A program made the translations under genes and the position numbers. From CAYNJF01 sp964351745 (lineage in GTDB: Bacteria > Pseudomonadota > Gammaproteobacteria > Berkiellales > Berkiellaceae): a stretch of DNA of 29,797 bases. Below, one piece after another: positions 7,141 through 16,158 of this stretch (its first letter is position 1; the number at the start of each line of letters is the position of its first letter). Where the stretch lies: NCBI GenBank assembly GCA_964351745.1, contig CAYGPI010000023.1:1-29797 (forward strand), given 5' to 3'. Below the pieces are notes generated by a model. The model saw only the letters and a list, made by a program, of their open reading frames with translations, had not been told where the DNA came from and made no database searches.

Positions 7141-8802
7141 GTGACTTATCAGGTTTTAGCTCGGAAATGGCGGCCACATACTTTTGACCTTTTAGTTGGT
7201 CAAACGCATATTACCTCAGCACTCAGTCACGCCCTAGAAACGAATCGATTACATCATGCTTATTTATTTTCAGGCACTCGAGGTGTTGGTAAAACAACGA
7301 TTGCTCGAATTTTGGCAAAGTGTCTCAATTGCGAGCGAGGCGTAAGCCCAAATCCTTGTGGTGAATGTGATGCATGTATTAGGGTTGATGAAGGTCGATA
7401 CCCAGATTTAATTGAGGTGGATGCAGCGTCTCGTACCAAGGTAGAAGATACTAGAGAGCTACTTGATAACGTTGTTTACGCGCCCACCATTGGTCGCTAT
7501 AAAATCTATCTTATCGACGAAGTACATATGCTTTCAGGGCATAGTTTTAATGCACTTCTTAAAACTTTAGAAGAGCCCCCTAAGCATGTTATCTTTTTAT
7601 TTGCGACGACGGATCCAAATAAATTGCCGGCAACAGTTTTATCGAGATGCTTACAGTTTCAATTACGTCCTATTACACAAACGGCTTTAGAAGAGCAATT
7701 AAGCCATATCCTTACGACACAGCAGCATGCTTTTGATCCTGAAGCGATATCATTATTAGCTCAAGCGGCAAAGGGATCATTAAGGGATGCTTTAAGCCTC
7801 TTAGAGCAAGCCTTAGGCGTTGGAAAAGGCGAGGTTCGCCGCCTGGCTGTCGAGGAAATGCTTGGCTGTCATTATGCAGCTCACTTACCTGATTTATTGA
7901 AAGCTATTTGTGCACAAGACAATCAGAGTGTGCTGACTCTGATTCAATCAATGGCTTCCTACGGTGTTGATTTTTCATCTTTAATGGATGCCATGCTTGC
8001 AGCTTTTCATGCGTGGGCAGTTTGCCAAGCTTTGCCTTCGCAAGAGAAAGTCATGACGACTTTTGCAGGGTTAAGCGCAGAGGCTGTAGCTCTTTATCGA
8101 GGGCAGACAGCCGAACAAATTCAGCTATATTACCAAATTGCACTAAAGGGCAAGCAAGATATAAGTTTTGCGCCCAATGCAAAAATTGGATTTGAGATGA
8201 CTTGTTTAAGATTGATGCATTTTCGACCCTTTGAGACTTCGTTGGCATTACCAAGCCAGCCAAAGCAACAGGCGTTGAATCAACAATCATCACCAGCTCC
8301 GGTAAGAGAGGCATCGTCATCAACGCCTAAACCATCAGCACCAAGAACAAAGCAAGCGCAAGTATCGCTAGTTTCTGAGCCAAAGAAACAAGAGGCATTC
8401 GTACAACAACCCACAGGCGCGCCAGATTGGACTCAGATTGCTTCTAAGCTACAATTAGTTGGGTTGGCGAAAGTGCTTGTGCAAAATTGTGTGATAAGCC
8501 AATGGGAGCTACCAAAAGTTAAGCTTGTTTTAGATGCAAGGCAATCCGTTTGTCTTAATGAAGATAGAAAAAGTAAAATTGAAAAATCTTTATCAGAGCA
8601 CTTAAAACAACCAGTTGATTTAGTGATCCAAGCGGGCCAAGTTGGTGGTCAAAGTCCGCAAAGGCAAGTTGAAATCAAGCAGGAAGTTCGTCAGTCAAAA
8701 GCTGAGAAGATTTTAAGTGAAGATACAGATGCACAAAAATTAATCCAAACCTTTGATGCTGTGGTTGAAAGGGTCACTTTAAACGAAGAAGATTCTAAGT
8801 AG
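7141..8802 (+). CDS. dnaX: DNA polymerase III subunit tau/gamma (clamp loader ATPase)
   Basis: The 553-residue protein is the AAA+ motor of the clamp loader that places the beta clamp on primed DNA. It shows Walker A GTRGVGKT at 45-52, the zinc module Cys64/73/76/79 at the same positions as in E. coli DnaX, Walker B LIDEVHML (124-131) and sensor 1 ATTDPNKLPATVLSRC. After the gamma part a Ser/Pro/Gln-rich linker (about 380-425) leads to the tau tail. A longer frame opens at 7006, but it reads through the SRP RNA and the N gap. GTG 7141 gives the family N-terminus TYQVLARKWRP and has GAGGAAAG at 7129-7136, so I use it. No clear A-AAA-AAG slippery site is seen, so a frameshifted gamma form is unsupported. 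ybaB and recR follow as an operon. Confidence 0.97.
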   Translation: MTYQVLARKWRPHTFDLLVGQTHITSALSHALETNRLHHAYLFSGTRGVGKTTIARILAKCLNCERGVSPNPCGECDACIRVDEGRYPDLIEVDAASRTKVEDTRELLDNVVYAPTIGRYKIYLIDEVHMLSGHSFNALLKTLEEPPKHVIFLFATTDPNKLPATVLSRCLQFQLRPITQTALEEQLSHILTTQQHAFDPEAISLLAQAAKGSLRDALSLLEQALGVGKGEVRRLAVEEMLGCHYAAHLPDLLKAICAQDNQSVLTLIQSMASYGVDFSSLMDAMLAAFHAWAVCQALPSQEKVMTTFAGLSAEAVALYRGQTAEQIQLYYQIALKGKQDISFAPNAKIGFEMTCLRLMHFRPFETSLALPSQPKQQALNQQSSPAPVREASSSTPKPSAPRTKQAQVSLVSEPKKQEAFVQQPTGAPDWTQIASKLQLVGLAKVLVQNCVISQWELPKVKLVLDARQSVCLNEDRKSKIEKSLSEHLKQPVDLVIQAGQVGGQSPQRQVEIKQEVRQSKAEKILSEDTDAQKLIQTFDAVVERVTLNEEDSK

Positions 8803-8813
8803 GAGATCTTAAA

Positions 8814-9173
8814 ATGTCGGAAGATAATAACTTGCAGTCTATGATGCAAAATTTCATGAAAAATGCAAAACAAATACAAGATAATTTATCAGGCGTCTAT
8901 CAAGAGATGGCGCAAAAGCACAAAGATAAGATCGTTGAAGGCTATGCTGGTGGTGATATGGTTCAGGCCAGTGTTAACTATCAACTAGAGCTTAAAGATA
9001 TTCATTTCAAAGAAGGGTTCCTTAAAGAGGATCCACAAGTTATTCGTGAACTTATAGTCGCAGCTGTTAATAATGGCATGCATAAAGCGAAAGAGGCTGT
9101 TCGTCAAGAAATGATGTCTATGGCCGGTGGTAACGCGGTACCAGCGGATTTTAAAATATCAGAAGATAATTAA
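8814..9173 (+). CDS. ybaB: YbaB/EbfC nucleoid-associated protein
   Basis: The 119-residue product belongs to the YbaB/EbfC family of small dimeric DNA-binding, nucleoid-associated proteins. Typical features are the N-terminal helix MQNFMKNAKQIQDNLSGVYQE, the core KIVEGYAGGDMVQASVNYQLELKDI in which the family keeps the G-G-x-V pattern, and the C-terminal helix VAAVNNGMHKAKEAVRQEM. It starts at an ATG with an AGGAG about ten bases upstream, 11 bases after dnaX. It lies between dnaX and recR, its usual place in gammaproteobacteria. Confidence 0.96.
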   Translation: MSEDNNLQSMMQNFMKNAKQIQDNLSGVYQEMAQKHKDKIVEGYAGGDMVQASVNYQLELKDIHFKEGFLKEDPQVIRELIVAAVNNGMHKAKEAVRQEMMSMAGGNAVPADFKISEDN

Positions 9174-9184
9174 GGGAAAAAATC

Positions 9185-9781
9185 TTGCAATTTAGCCCTT
9201 TGATCCAACAACTCATTGAAGCCTTGAGAATTTTGCCTGGCGTCGGTCCAAAGTCTGCACAGCGTATGGTTTTTCATATGCTAGAAAGAGATCCAGAAGG
9301 CGGGCATCATTTAGCTTTGAAACTTCAAGAAGGGTTAGATAAAATTGGACGATGTAAGCAATGTCGCATGCTTTGTGAAATGGAAGTATGCGGTATTTGC
9401 ATTGATCAAAAGCGTCAAGGCCATTTGCTCTGCATTGTGCAAAGCCCTGCCGATGTTCTGGCTGTAGAAAGTGCTGGCGGGTTTAGAGGTTACTACTTTG
9501 TTTTGTCGGGCCATTTATCACCCATTGATGGGGTTGGCCCTGAAGAAATAGGGATCCCTCTGCTGCAAGCTCGTTTAAAATCTTCTTCGATCAAAGAAGT
9601 TGTTTTAGCGACTCATGCTACCGTAGAAGGAGAAGCGACGGCTTATTTTATTTCAGATTTTGTAAAAAACTTTAATATCAAAGCAACTAGAATAGCTCAT
9701 GGTATCCCTGTTGGGGGCGAGCTTGAGTATTTAGATGGGGGTACTCTATCTCGGGCGATGCTAGAAAGAAGTGAAATGTGA
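9185..9781 (+). CDS. recR: Recombination mediator protein RecR
   Basis: RecR acts with RecO and RecF to load RecA onto gapped, SSB-coated DNA. The 198-residue length is normal. Visible features are the helix-hairpin-helix LPGVGPKSAQR (17-27), the zinc finger Cys57/60/69/72 (CKQC...CGIC), the Toprim domain from IVQSPADVLAVESAG (84-98) with LSPIDGVGPEEIG, and the C-terminal ATHATVEGEATA and GIPVGGELEYLDGGTL. The start is TTG at 9185, eight bases after an AAGGGA element; no upstream in-frame ATG gives a better family N-terminus. In E. coli htpG follows recR directly; here about 15 kb of unrelated genes come first. Confidence 0.97.
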   Translation: MQFSPLIQQLIEALRILPGVGPKSAQRMVFHMLERDPEGGHHLALKLQEGLDKIGRCKQCRMLCEMEVCGICIDQKRQGHLLCIVQSPADVLAVESAGGFRGYYFVLSGHLSPIDGVGPEEIGIPLLQARLKSSSIKEVVLATHATVEGEATAYFISDFVKNFNIKATRIAHGIPVGGELEYLDGGTLSRAMLERSEM

Positions 9782-10204
9782 TAAAGTCATGACATCAATA
9801 ACTGGCTAACCTAGGCTATGATCCATGACTCCAACATGTTTTTTTGGTGGCTTCGCTAGATTAGCAAATTATCCAAAAATACTACGTTCAAGGGCTTTTA
9901 TAAACACTGTTAAAAATACCACAAGCTTGCCTTAACCTCCCTGCTTTATACGCTAATAAAATGGCTTTACCTGTTAGCTAATTGCTTGATTGCGTGCATA
10001 TCACTATTAAAATTGATGAAACATTTCCAAAGTAACTCTTTTCTTATAGCTAATTTGGCCCTTAATCTATTTTTATTATTAAAATCAATATACTAACATG
10101 ATGGTGAGCATTCGCTCGCATTAAAATTAAAAGAGGTACTAATGAACTAATAAGATACCTACAGGCTCCAAAATAATAGAGAGTACAAGTTTAGGAGTAT
10201 TGCT
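9782..10204. other. AT-rich intergenic region upstream of the first giant gene
   Basis: This 423-base stretch carries no convincing gene on either strand. A -10-like TATACT lies at 10089-10094 without a good -35. A 6-bp hairpin (10104-10119) follows it and would sit at the very 5' end of a transcript starting there. A weak CATG/CATG repeat before seven Ts near 9826-9847 is a poor candidate terminator for recR. No tRNA, attachment site or insertion sequence is seen. Confidence 0.5.
10089..10119 (+). promoter_or_regulatory. Possible -10 element and 5' hairpin of the first giant gene
   Basis: TATACT (10089-10094) matches the -10 consensus in five of six positions, but no -35 is found at normal spacing. 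Just downstream GTGAGC (10104-10109) pairs with GCTCGC (10114-10119) around ATTC, with one G-T pair. If transcription starts near 10101 this would be a stabilising 5' stem-loop on a leader of about 100 bases. Confidence 0.25.
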
Positions 10205-13200
10205 ATGTGGGGTAGAGGCGATTGGTGGAGGGGGAATATGGATTGGGATCGTACCAATCTAGCAGATAACAATGTAGATACACTTGATGACAACATACAA
10301 AGAGCACTGGCACGCATTCAGCCACAAGATCAGCGTACAGACAGTGAATCTTCCATGCTCAATCAAGCAGAGCAGCGTCAAAAGCAAGAAATGATTGAGA
10401 GGGTTAAGGCTCATTATGGTGACAGGTTTCGTGAGAAAGGGGGTGTTGACAAAGTTTTAAGAGAAGCGATCGCTCATTTAAATAATAAACTTAACGCTGA
10501 GCTTGGCACAAATGGCATTGATTACAGCGGTCGCTCAAATCAAGGGCTTAGGCAATACAATGATAATGATTCTCTAGATGTAAAAAATTTAAAATCAGCT
10601 CTTAGGGCTATGCTTGATGACTCACCCCCACAAGCTTCCTTTGGCAGCATGTTACATGAAGGGTGTACGACAGGAGTAACCTTTGAAGGTAACTTCCAGG
10701 GCGCGCGTCAAGGGGAAGGGGATAATCCGCGAGAATGGCTTGCTTATATGTGGCTTGCTTCCTCTGATCCAGATATGCAAGTAAGTCTTGATGATAAACC
10801 GCCATCGATGAAAAATTCAACTTGGGAAGAGCAATGTAAGCAAGGAGAACTAAACAATTTCATAGCGCAATTAGCTGATATTCGAAGAGCTCATAATGAT
10901 AATCAATATACAGCCGAAAACTCAATCGATGATGATCCTTCTTGTGGGCCAGGTACGCTTGGGCGTATCGCCAATATGGCCGTCTACAATACAATTTCTA
11001 AACCACCGATTATTGAGAATATCGATCTCAACGAGTTGTATGCTAAACAAGCTAATGCTTTCATTTTGGAGGTGTTTAAGGGCTTAACCTTACAGCAACA
11101 AATAGAGTTAACATCTTCCTATAATATGATTAGTGTTTCACAAGCGGATTATAACTCTGAAGCACCATTTATGAGTCTTGAAAATTTCAGAAAGCTCATC
11201 TTAGAAAAGGAAGAGGATTTTAATCAATATCTTCAGGACAACTTGCCTCATTATTTTCAAAATAATAGTGATTATAAGGCTCTAGCCAGAAATATGCTTG
11301 GCAAAAGCGTCATTGAGTTTAAAGATAGAAAAATAGACCAAAATTTGGTAAGACAAACTAGCCAAATGACCACTCAAAGAATGCTTGCGCTGGTGCGTGA
11401 AGAGGTTACAGACAATCTTCAAAGTGATGCAAGCCAAGAGAAAGAAGAGCTTGATCAAGTCATTATAGAGCTAGCGCAGATACAAAGAGCGATAGCCAGC
11501 ATTGAAGCTAATGATCCAGAAAGACTAAACAAGCTAAAAGCGCAAGGTGTGCTTTTTAAAGAAGCCGTCAAGCGTAAGAATAACTTAGTAGCAGCTATTC
11601 AAAAAATTGCGCAAAGCAAAACCATAGAGCTATTGTCAAAACAGGCAGAAACTCTATTTCCACATATGACAAAGAAAGAAATTAATTCCTTCGTACATCA
11701 ACAACTTCTAAAAATTAATGTTGAAGGCGCTGTCAAAGCAGATGCTCATGCTGCCCAACAGCTAGGGTATCAGATAGAGCAAGAGATGGATCGTTTAGAG
11801 CGAATGGTTAGTCAATTTGCCGATACACCAGAAGACCAAAAAAGTGCACTTAAAGAAAACATTGAAGAAAAAAGAGCCCTTTTAGTGGGGTTGCAAAGTC
11901 AAATGGATGTTTTCAAGAAAAATGCTACCAAAGAGGCGATACAAGAAAAAGTTGAGCTTGCGTTGCCAGGCATTCAATTGAGCGAAGAGCTCAAATTGGA
12001 AGCTATCAACGAATATTTTTATATGTATCAAGACTCTCGACCATACATGACTTTAAACCTTGAAGATAATAAGTATAAATTGCCAGACATGGCACCACAA
12101 GCAGAGGTTGCTGTTGAAGCGCCCACAGTCAAAGCGCTTGAAGTGGGTGNNNNNNNNNNNNNNNNNNNNNNNNNNNNNNNNNNNNNNNNNNNNNNNNNNN
12201 NNNNNNNNNNNNNNNNNNNNNNNNNNNNNNNNNNNNNNNNNNNNNNNNNAGAAAGTTGTTGAGAGAATAGTCAAGCAAAAGATTCGTCAAAAGAATAATA
12301 CGGACATGGATGATGCTGATGCCGTAAAGCGAGAGCTGGGCCTGGTTAATGCTTGGATGAGTAAATACTACATGCCACAAGCAGAGGTTGCTGTTGAAGC
12401 GCCCACAGTCAAAGCGCTTGAAGTGGGTGATGATATAAAGCTAGAAGATATAAAGAGTGATAGCTCTTTTAATATGCTTTTAAATAGTCTGAAAGACGAA
12501 AAGAAAGTTGTTGAGAGAATAGTCAAGCAAAAGATTCGTCAAAAGAATAATACGGATATGGATGATGATGGTGCCTTAGACCGAGAGCAGGGCCTGGTTG
12601 ATGCTTGGATGGAAAAATATTACACAAATCCTTCTGCCGCCATCGATGTGCCATTAACAGAGTCGCCAGAGAGCTCTGATGTTGCAAGAGCCTCTCCTCA
12701 AGATCAAGCTTTTGATTTAGACTCAATTCGCATGGAAGATATCATCAGTACAATAGCGTATCAAAGATTTGATATCGGAGATACGCCGTATAGTCATTAT
12801 GGTATGGTTAAGACAATTTTAGAGGATAAGTTTACTAAAAAAAACAACTTAAGAAGTAATTATGAGGATAATAAATTATGTTATGAGTTTGTTGAGCAGT
12901 GGATGAGTAAGCATTACAAGGCGCCTCATGCTGAAGTCGCGCCATTGGTTAATCTAGAGCATAGAGATTTATTTTTAAGAAAAACACTAGAGCTTTATGA
13001 AAACTGGGATCCCACATGGGGCGATAAAACTAAAGATATTTTTAATAAGATCTTTGAAGAATCCATAAGAGAAATTGGGTTAAATAGAGATGAGGTCTCG
13101 TTAGAAGAATATAGGGGCTTGATAGATGGAGAAGTTGTTGCTTTAGCCGGCATCAAAAGAATGAATGCGTCTTTTGAAAAATTAGAACAACTAAGAAGAG

Positions 13201-15977
13201 AGAACCCAGACAGCACTGTGAAGTCGTTGTTTATAAAGTTAGCAGCGGCAGATCCTATATATCCAATGGCACTTAGATATTTGCAACAAGCCGTCGAACA
13301 TGAAAATGTGCATGCAATACAATATATATGTGAGCATAGAGCATTATTCCAAGAAACGCCGTTTGGGCATGCTCTTCCAGTCATTTTAGATGTGGTTAAA
13401 GATAAATACTACTCTATAGCCAATGATGAGCCAGAGGCGTATTATGCTCTTCGAAAAGAAGAGAATGAAAATAAATTGTTGGATGAAGCGATTAGGCAGC
13501 TTAAAGATATATCTCAATATAGTATCCGTGACCCGGAAGCCATACCTAAAAAATGGGACTGTTTAGCTTTGGTGCAGGCTCGAGCAAAAGAAGGTAATGA
13601 AGATGCTCAGCTTGCTATTCTAAGATTTCAACTGGAACTTTACAAAGATGGTAATAATAGTGGGTATGGCACTGTTGTAGAGCGTGCGAACTTAAGAGGT
13701 GAGTTAGAAATTTGGTCAGAAGATACCAATATTTATGCGCTAGCAAAACAATTGAGTGATTTAGAAGCGAATGCTAATAGTCATGAGGTCCGACGCATGG
13801 CGGCATCTTTGAAAGAAGATCTTAGTTATAGACTTAAAAGCGTGTTGTCTTATCAAAGTTTCAACGAAATGTGCAGAGATGATACACTTTTGAAAGTTTG
13901 TTCAGATTTAGGGATTCTTTCTAAGCATGAACAGACTTTGCTTGATTTTATGAATAGTACCAAGCCATATTTGGATGTTAGCAAAGATTCATGGAGTGGT
14001 AGTTTTGTTATAAAATTTAAAAAAAATGTAGATATTCCTCAGTCGTTTTTTGATGAGATGAGAGAATACAGTGATAAAGACAGTCTAGATAATCAATTTA
14101 AGAAGCTTTATAAGGAAGTAGCATCTTTTGAAGGTGTCTATAAGATTCGTAAAATACTAAAAGATAACAACGTACTTCGTAAAGCGATGATTGTAGGCCA
14201 CGATGATAATCTCATGCTTCTTCGTACGGACTATAGTATAACTGAATTGGAGGAGTTAATTGTTGAGTTAGAAAAGCTTAAGACTAGTCAAGATGTAGCC
14301 ATTGTTCAATTTGTTGAGCAAGCTTTTACTCTAATTGGTAAGGAGCTCCCCTATTCTAAACGAGATGCAAGAACGTCAGAAGAGCGTGAGCTCTGCTTAG
14401 AGTTGTCTGCTCGATGTGGTTTCGGATTGGCTCTTGATATGCATCATGAATTTGAAGAAGCTTTTAAGCATGATTTTACAATTGTGCCGCCATGGCTCAA
14501 AGAGCAATTAGTTCAATGTGAAAACCTTGAGCAACAGGCAAAGTATGATGCAACTTGTATCTATAGAGAAATGACAAAGGAAAGTAAAGAAAGAATTTTA
14601 GATGAGCTTGGCAAAGTTTTTCACCATCAAGATATGGATCAATCAGTTAATGCTGAATTAGAGCAATTAATGCAAGATATGAATGGATTGATGGACAAGT
14701 ATTATGCGGTCTTAGAGCATGAAGAACTTTCACCGCGGGACTTAGAAGAAATCGATAGGTATGTTGAAGCGATAGCAGCTAAGCAAAAAGATATTGACAA
14801 ATGCATGAAATCAATCACTGAGTCATTTATTAAAAAACTGCAAACGTCTGGGTTTAGTAGTGATACAGATTTCGAAAAGAATAGCTATTATATTGCTCAA
14901 ATGCTTAGAGAGCCTGAGCAGTTTGAAGGTATTGAGAATGAAGAGGCCAAGATTGTATTAAGAAATGTCTATGCGGCTATGACTCAATCAAGTTACATTA
15001 TAGGATCTAGTCAGCAGCATACAAATGCTCGAGATAGAGCTAGAAGTGAATTTATGGATTCAATAGATACTTTTAAGCAATCCATTGATAAAGCGATGAA
15101 AGACTTGTGTCCAATAGATCATGATAGTACGGTCGTTCGACCTGATGGCCAACCTCCCAGAAGGATGCCAAGCGAAGGGAGTAGGGCTGGAAAACAGTTG
15201 AAGGCTTTACAAAAGGCACATGCACAACTAACGAGCATTGAAGATGAGCAGATTCCGTTAATAAAAGAACAAAATGATGGGATCATAACCTTGCAGGCAG
15301 CCCAGCAAATTGCAAAACTTTCAGAAGATGTGGCTAATAATCTAGGGAAAAAACTGAAAGGCAATAATTTCGTCATGAGAGCGATTAATAGGTTTACAGA
15401 CTCATTGTCATCAATTGCACGTAACATTGGTAATCGACTTGGTATTGAGGCTCCAGCGCCAAGTGTAAAAATTCGTAGTGATCAAATTGAGGCATTGAAA
15501 AATGCGCATGGTGGAGAGAAACTAAGCGCTGATACAAAGCAGGCACATCAAGCTGCTCGAGATCCCAAAGAGCTTGCAAAGCGTAAATCATCAAAGAGAA
15601 GTTTAGTCTCAGGCTTTATGAAAAAAAGAAAGGGAGAAGATGTCGCATTTATAGTGCCGGAGAATGCTGTGCAGAAAACGCCATCATGGCAGCTTAGCTT
15701 AAATGAGCAAGAGTTGGCGAGGGAATACATTAATCGCCATCTTTCTGAGGATACGACGCTCTTGAATATTCATTTAACGGATGCTCAAGTAGCCATGTTC
15801 AAGGAGCCAGTTTCTATAGAGTTTAATGATATTAGCAGCGATCCAGTCACTGTTTCGTTTCATGATTTATCTGGAGACAAAGAGTCAGTCCGTCTTGAAA
15901 TACCAGTGTCAACACTCAAAGAGCTCGCAGAAAAGCAAACGCAAGAAGCAGAGAAAAGACAGCTACCTAGGCAGTAA
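10205..15977 (+). CDS. Very large helical protein, candidate effector, single gene across an assembly gap
   Basis: One gene encodes about 1,914 residues if the gap is restored to 72 bases. It opens at ATG 10205 behind AGGAG. Before the gap 648 residues are readable: a Trp/Asp-rich start, a Gly/Cys-containing region (DDDPSCGPGTLGRIANM, about residues 244-260) and long predicted coiled coils around 395-600. A tandem 84-residue repeat spans the gap, followed by about 1,240 residues of mainly helical sequence and a C-terminus ending in a probable beta-rich stretch and a Glu/Gln/Lys tail. A basic cluster KRKSSKRSLVSGFMKKRK lies near the C-terminus. There is no signal peptide or clear membrane segment. 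I recognise no catalytic domain. Size, repeats and its pairing with the RasGEF/DH gene suggest a secreted host-interacting protein; this is inference. The apparent frame change at the gap is an artefact of the 100-N placeholder. Confidence 0.85.
12095..12626 (+). repeat. Tandem 252-bp (84-residue) repeat inside the first giant gene
   Basis: Copy 1 starts at 12095 (CCACAAGCAGAGG...) and is cut by the gap; copy 2 runs 12375-12626. The 55 bases at 12095-12149 and 12375-12429 are identical. The blocks starting at 12250 and 12502 (AGAAAGTTGTTGAG) differ at one base over the first 60 or so, then diverge. The distance 12250 to 12502 gives the 252-base unit. A typical unit reads PQAEVAVEAPTVKALEVG, then a helical part with KVVERIVKQKIRQKNN, ending in a Trp-containing AWMSKYY. 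Confidence 0.93.
12150..12249. other. Assembly gap, 100 Ns, inside the tandem repeat
   Basis: The Ns are a nominal 100. Aligning both flanks to copy 2 of the repeat shows that exactly 72 bases (equivalent to 12430-12501) are missing if one copy spans the gap, or 72 plus multiples of 252 if more copies were collapsed. Either restores a single reading frame; 100 does not. Confidence 0.95.
12718..12960 (+). repeat. Degenerate further copy of the 84-residue repeat
   Basis: The encoded stretch DSIRMEDIIST...MVKTILEDKFTKKNN...FVEQWMSKHYKAPHAEVAPL aligns with the repeat consensus (DDIKLEDI...VVERIVKQKIRQKNN...VDAWMEKYY...PQAEVAVEAP). Conserved points are the ED-I, the K-N-N and the W-M-x-K-x-Y. DNA identity is low, so this is an older copy than the near-identical pair upstream. 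Confidence 0.7.
15576..15640 (+). other. Basic, nuclear-localisation-like cluster in the first giant protein
   Basis: The codons encode AKRKSSKRSLVSGFMKKRKGED, whose two basic groups (KRKSSKR and KKRK) are separated by about seven residues, like a bipartite nuclear localisation signal. It lies about 115 residues before the C-terminus between a helical region and a probable beta-rich end. Basic clusters are common, so this is suggestive only. Confidence 0.35.
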
Positions 15978-16158
15978 AGTGGGGTAGGGTTTTGTTCATA
16001 TTGTGTCAGATTTGATGTTGTTTTTTACACATGATTAATGCCATCTCGCATAGAGGAAAGCGAGCTTCTATTTGAGCCTCTTCCCTAAACATATAGGGAA
16101 GGCATCATTGGCTTCACAAATCAATATTCACTAGATAGTGCTAAGCTGTTGATAAGGC
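15978..16158. other. Convergent intergenic region between the two giant genes
   Basis: This 181-base spacer separates the two converging giant genes. It holds a T6 run at 16021-16026 region, a 5-bp hairpin CTCGC/GCGAG (16045-16064), and a stronger hairpin at 16080-16101. It probably ends transcription from both sides, though no hairpin is followed by a good T-run. Confidence 0.55.
16080..16101. terminator. Hairpin between convergent giant genes (possible bidirectional terminator)
   Basis: CTTCCCTA (16080-16087) pairs with TAGGGAAG (16094-16101) around a six-base loop. It lies between two converging stop codons, the expected place for a shared terminator, but lacks a T-run on either side. The stem nearly repeats the one at 5855-5877 and may be a small dispersed palindrome. 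Confidence 0.45.

Noticed and set aside
8560..8580. Programmed frameshift signal in dnaX
   Set aside because: The stretch AGAAAAAGT is not an A-AAA-AAG slippery heptamer and no stem-loop is evident, so a short gamma form is unsupported.
9826..9847. Intrinsic terminator after recR
   Set aside because: Only a four-base CATG/CATG stem precedes the T-run, too weak to call.
12060..12249. Separate gene starting at 12060
   Set aside because: This start lies within the upstream gene in another frame and crosses the gap; the repeat arithmetic shows one continuous gene.
12150..12249. Possible frameshift or pseudogene in the first giant gene
   Set aside because: The apparent shift is explained by the nominal gap length; both flanks are open and repeats align.
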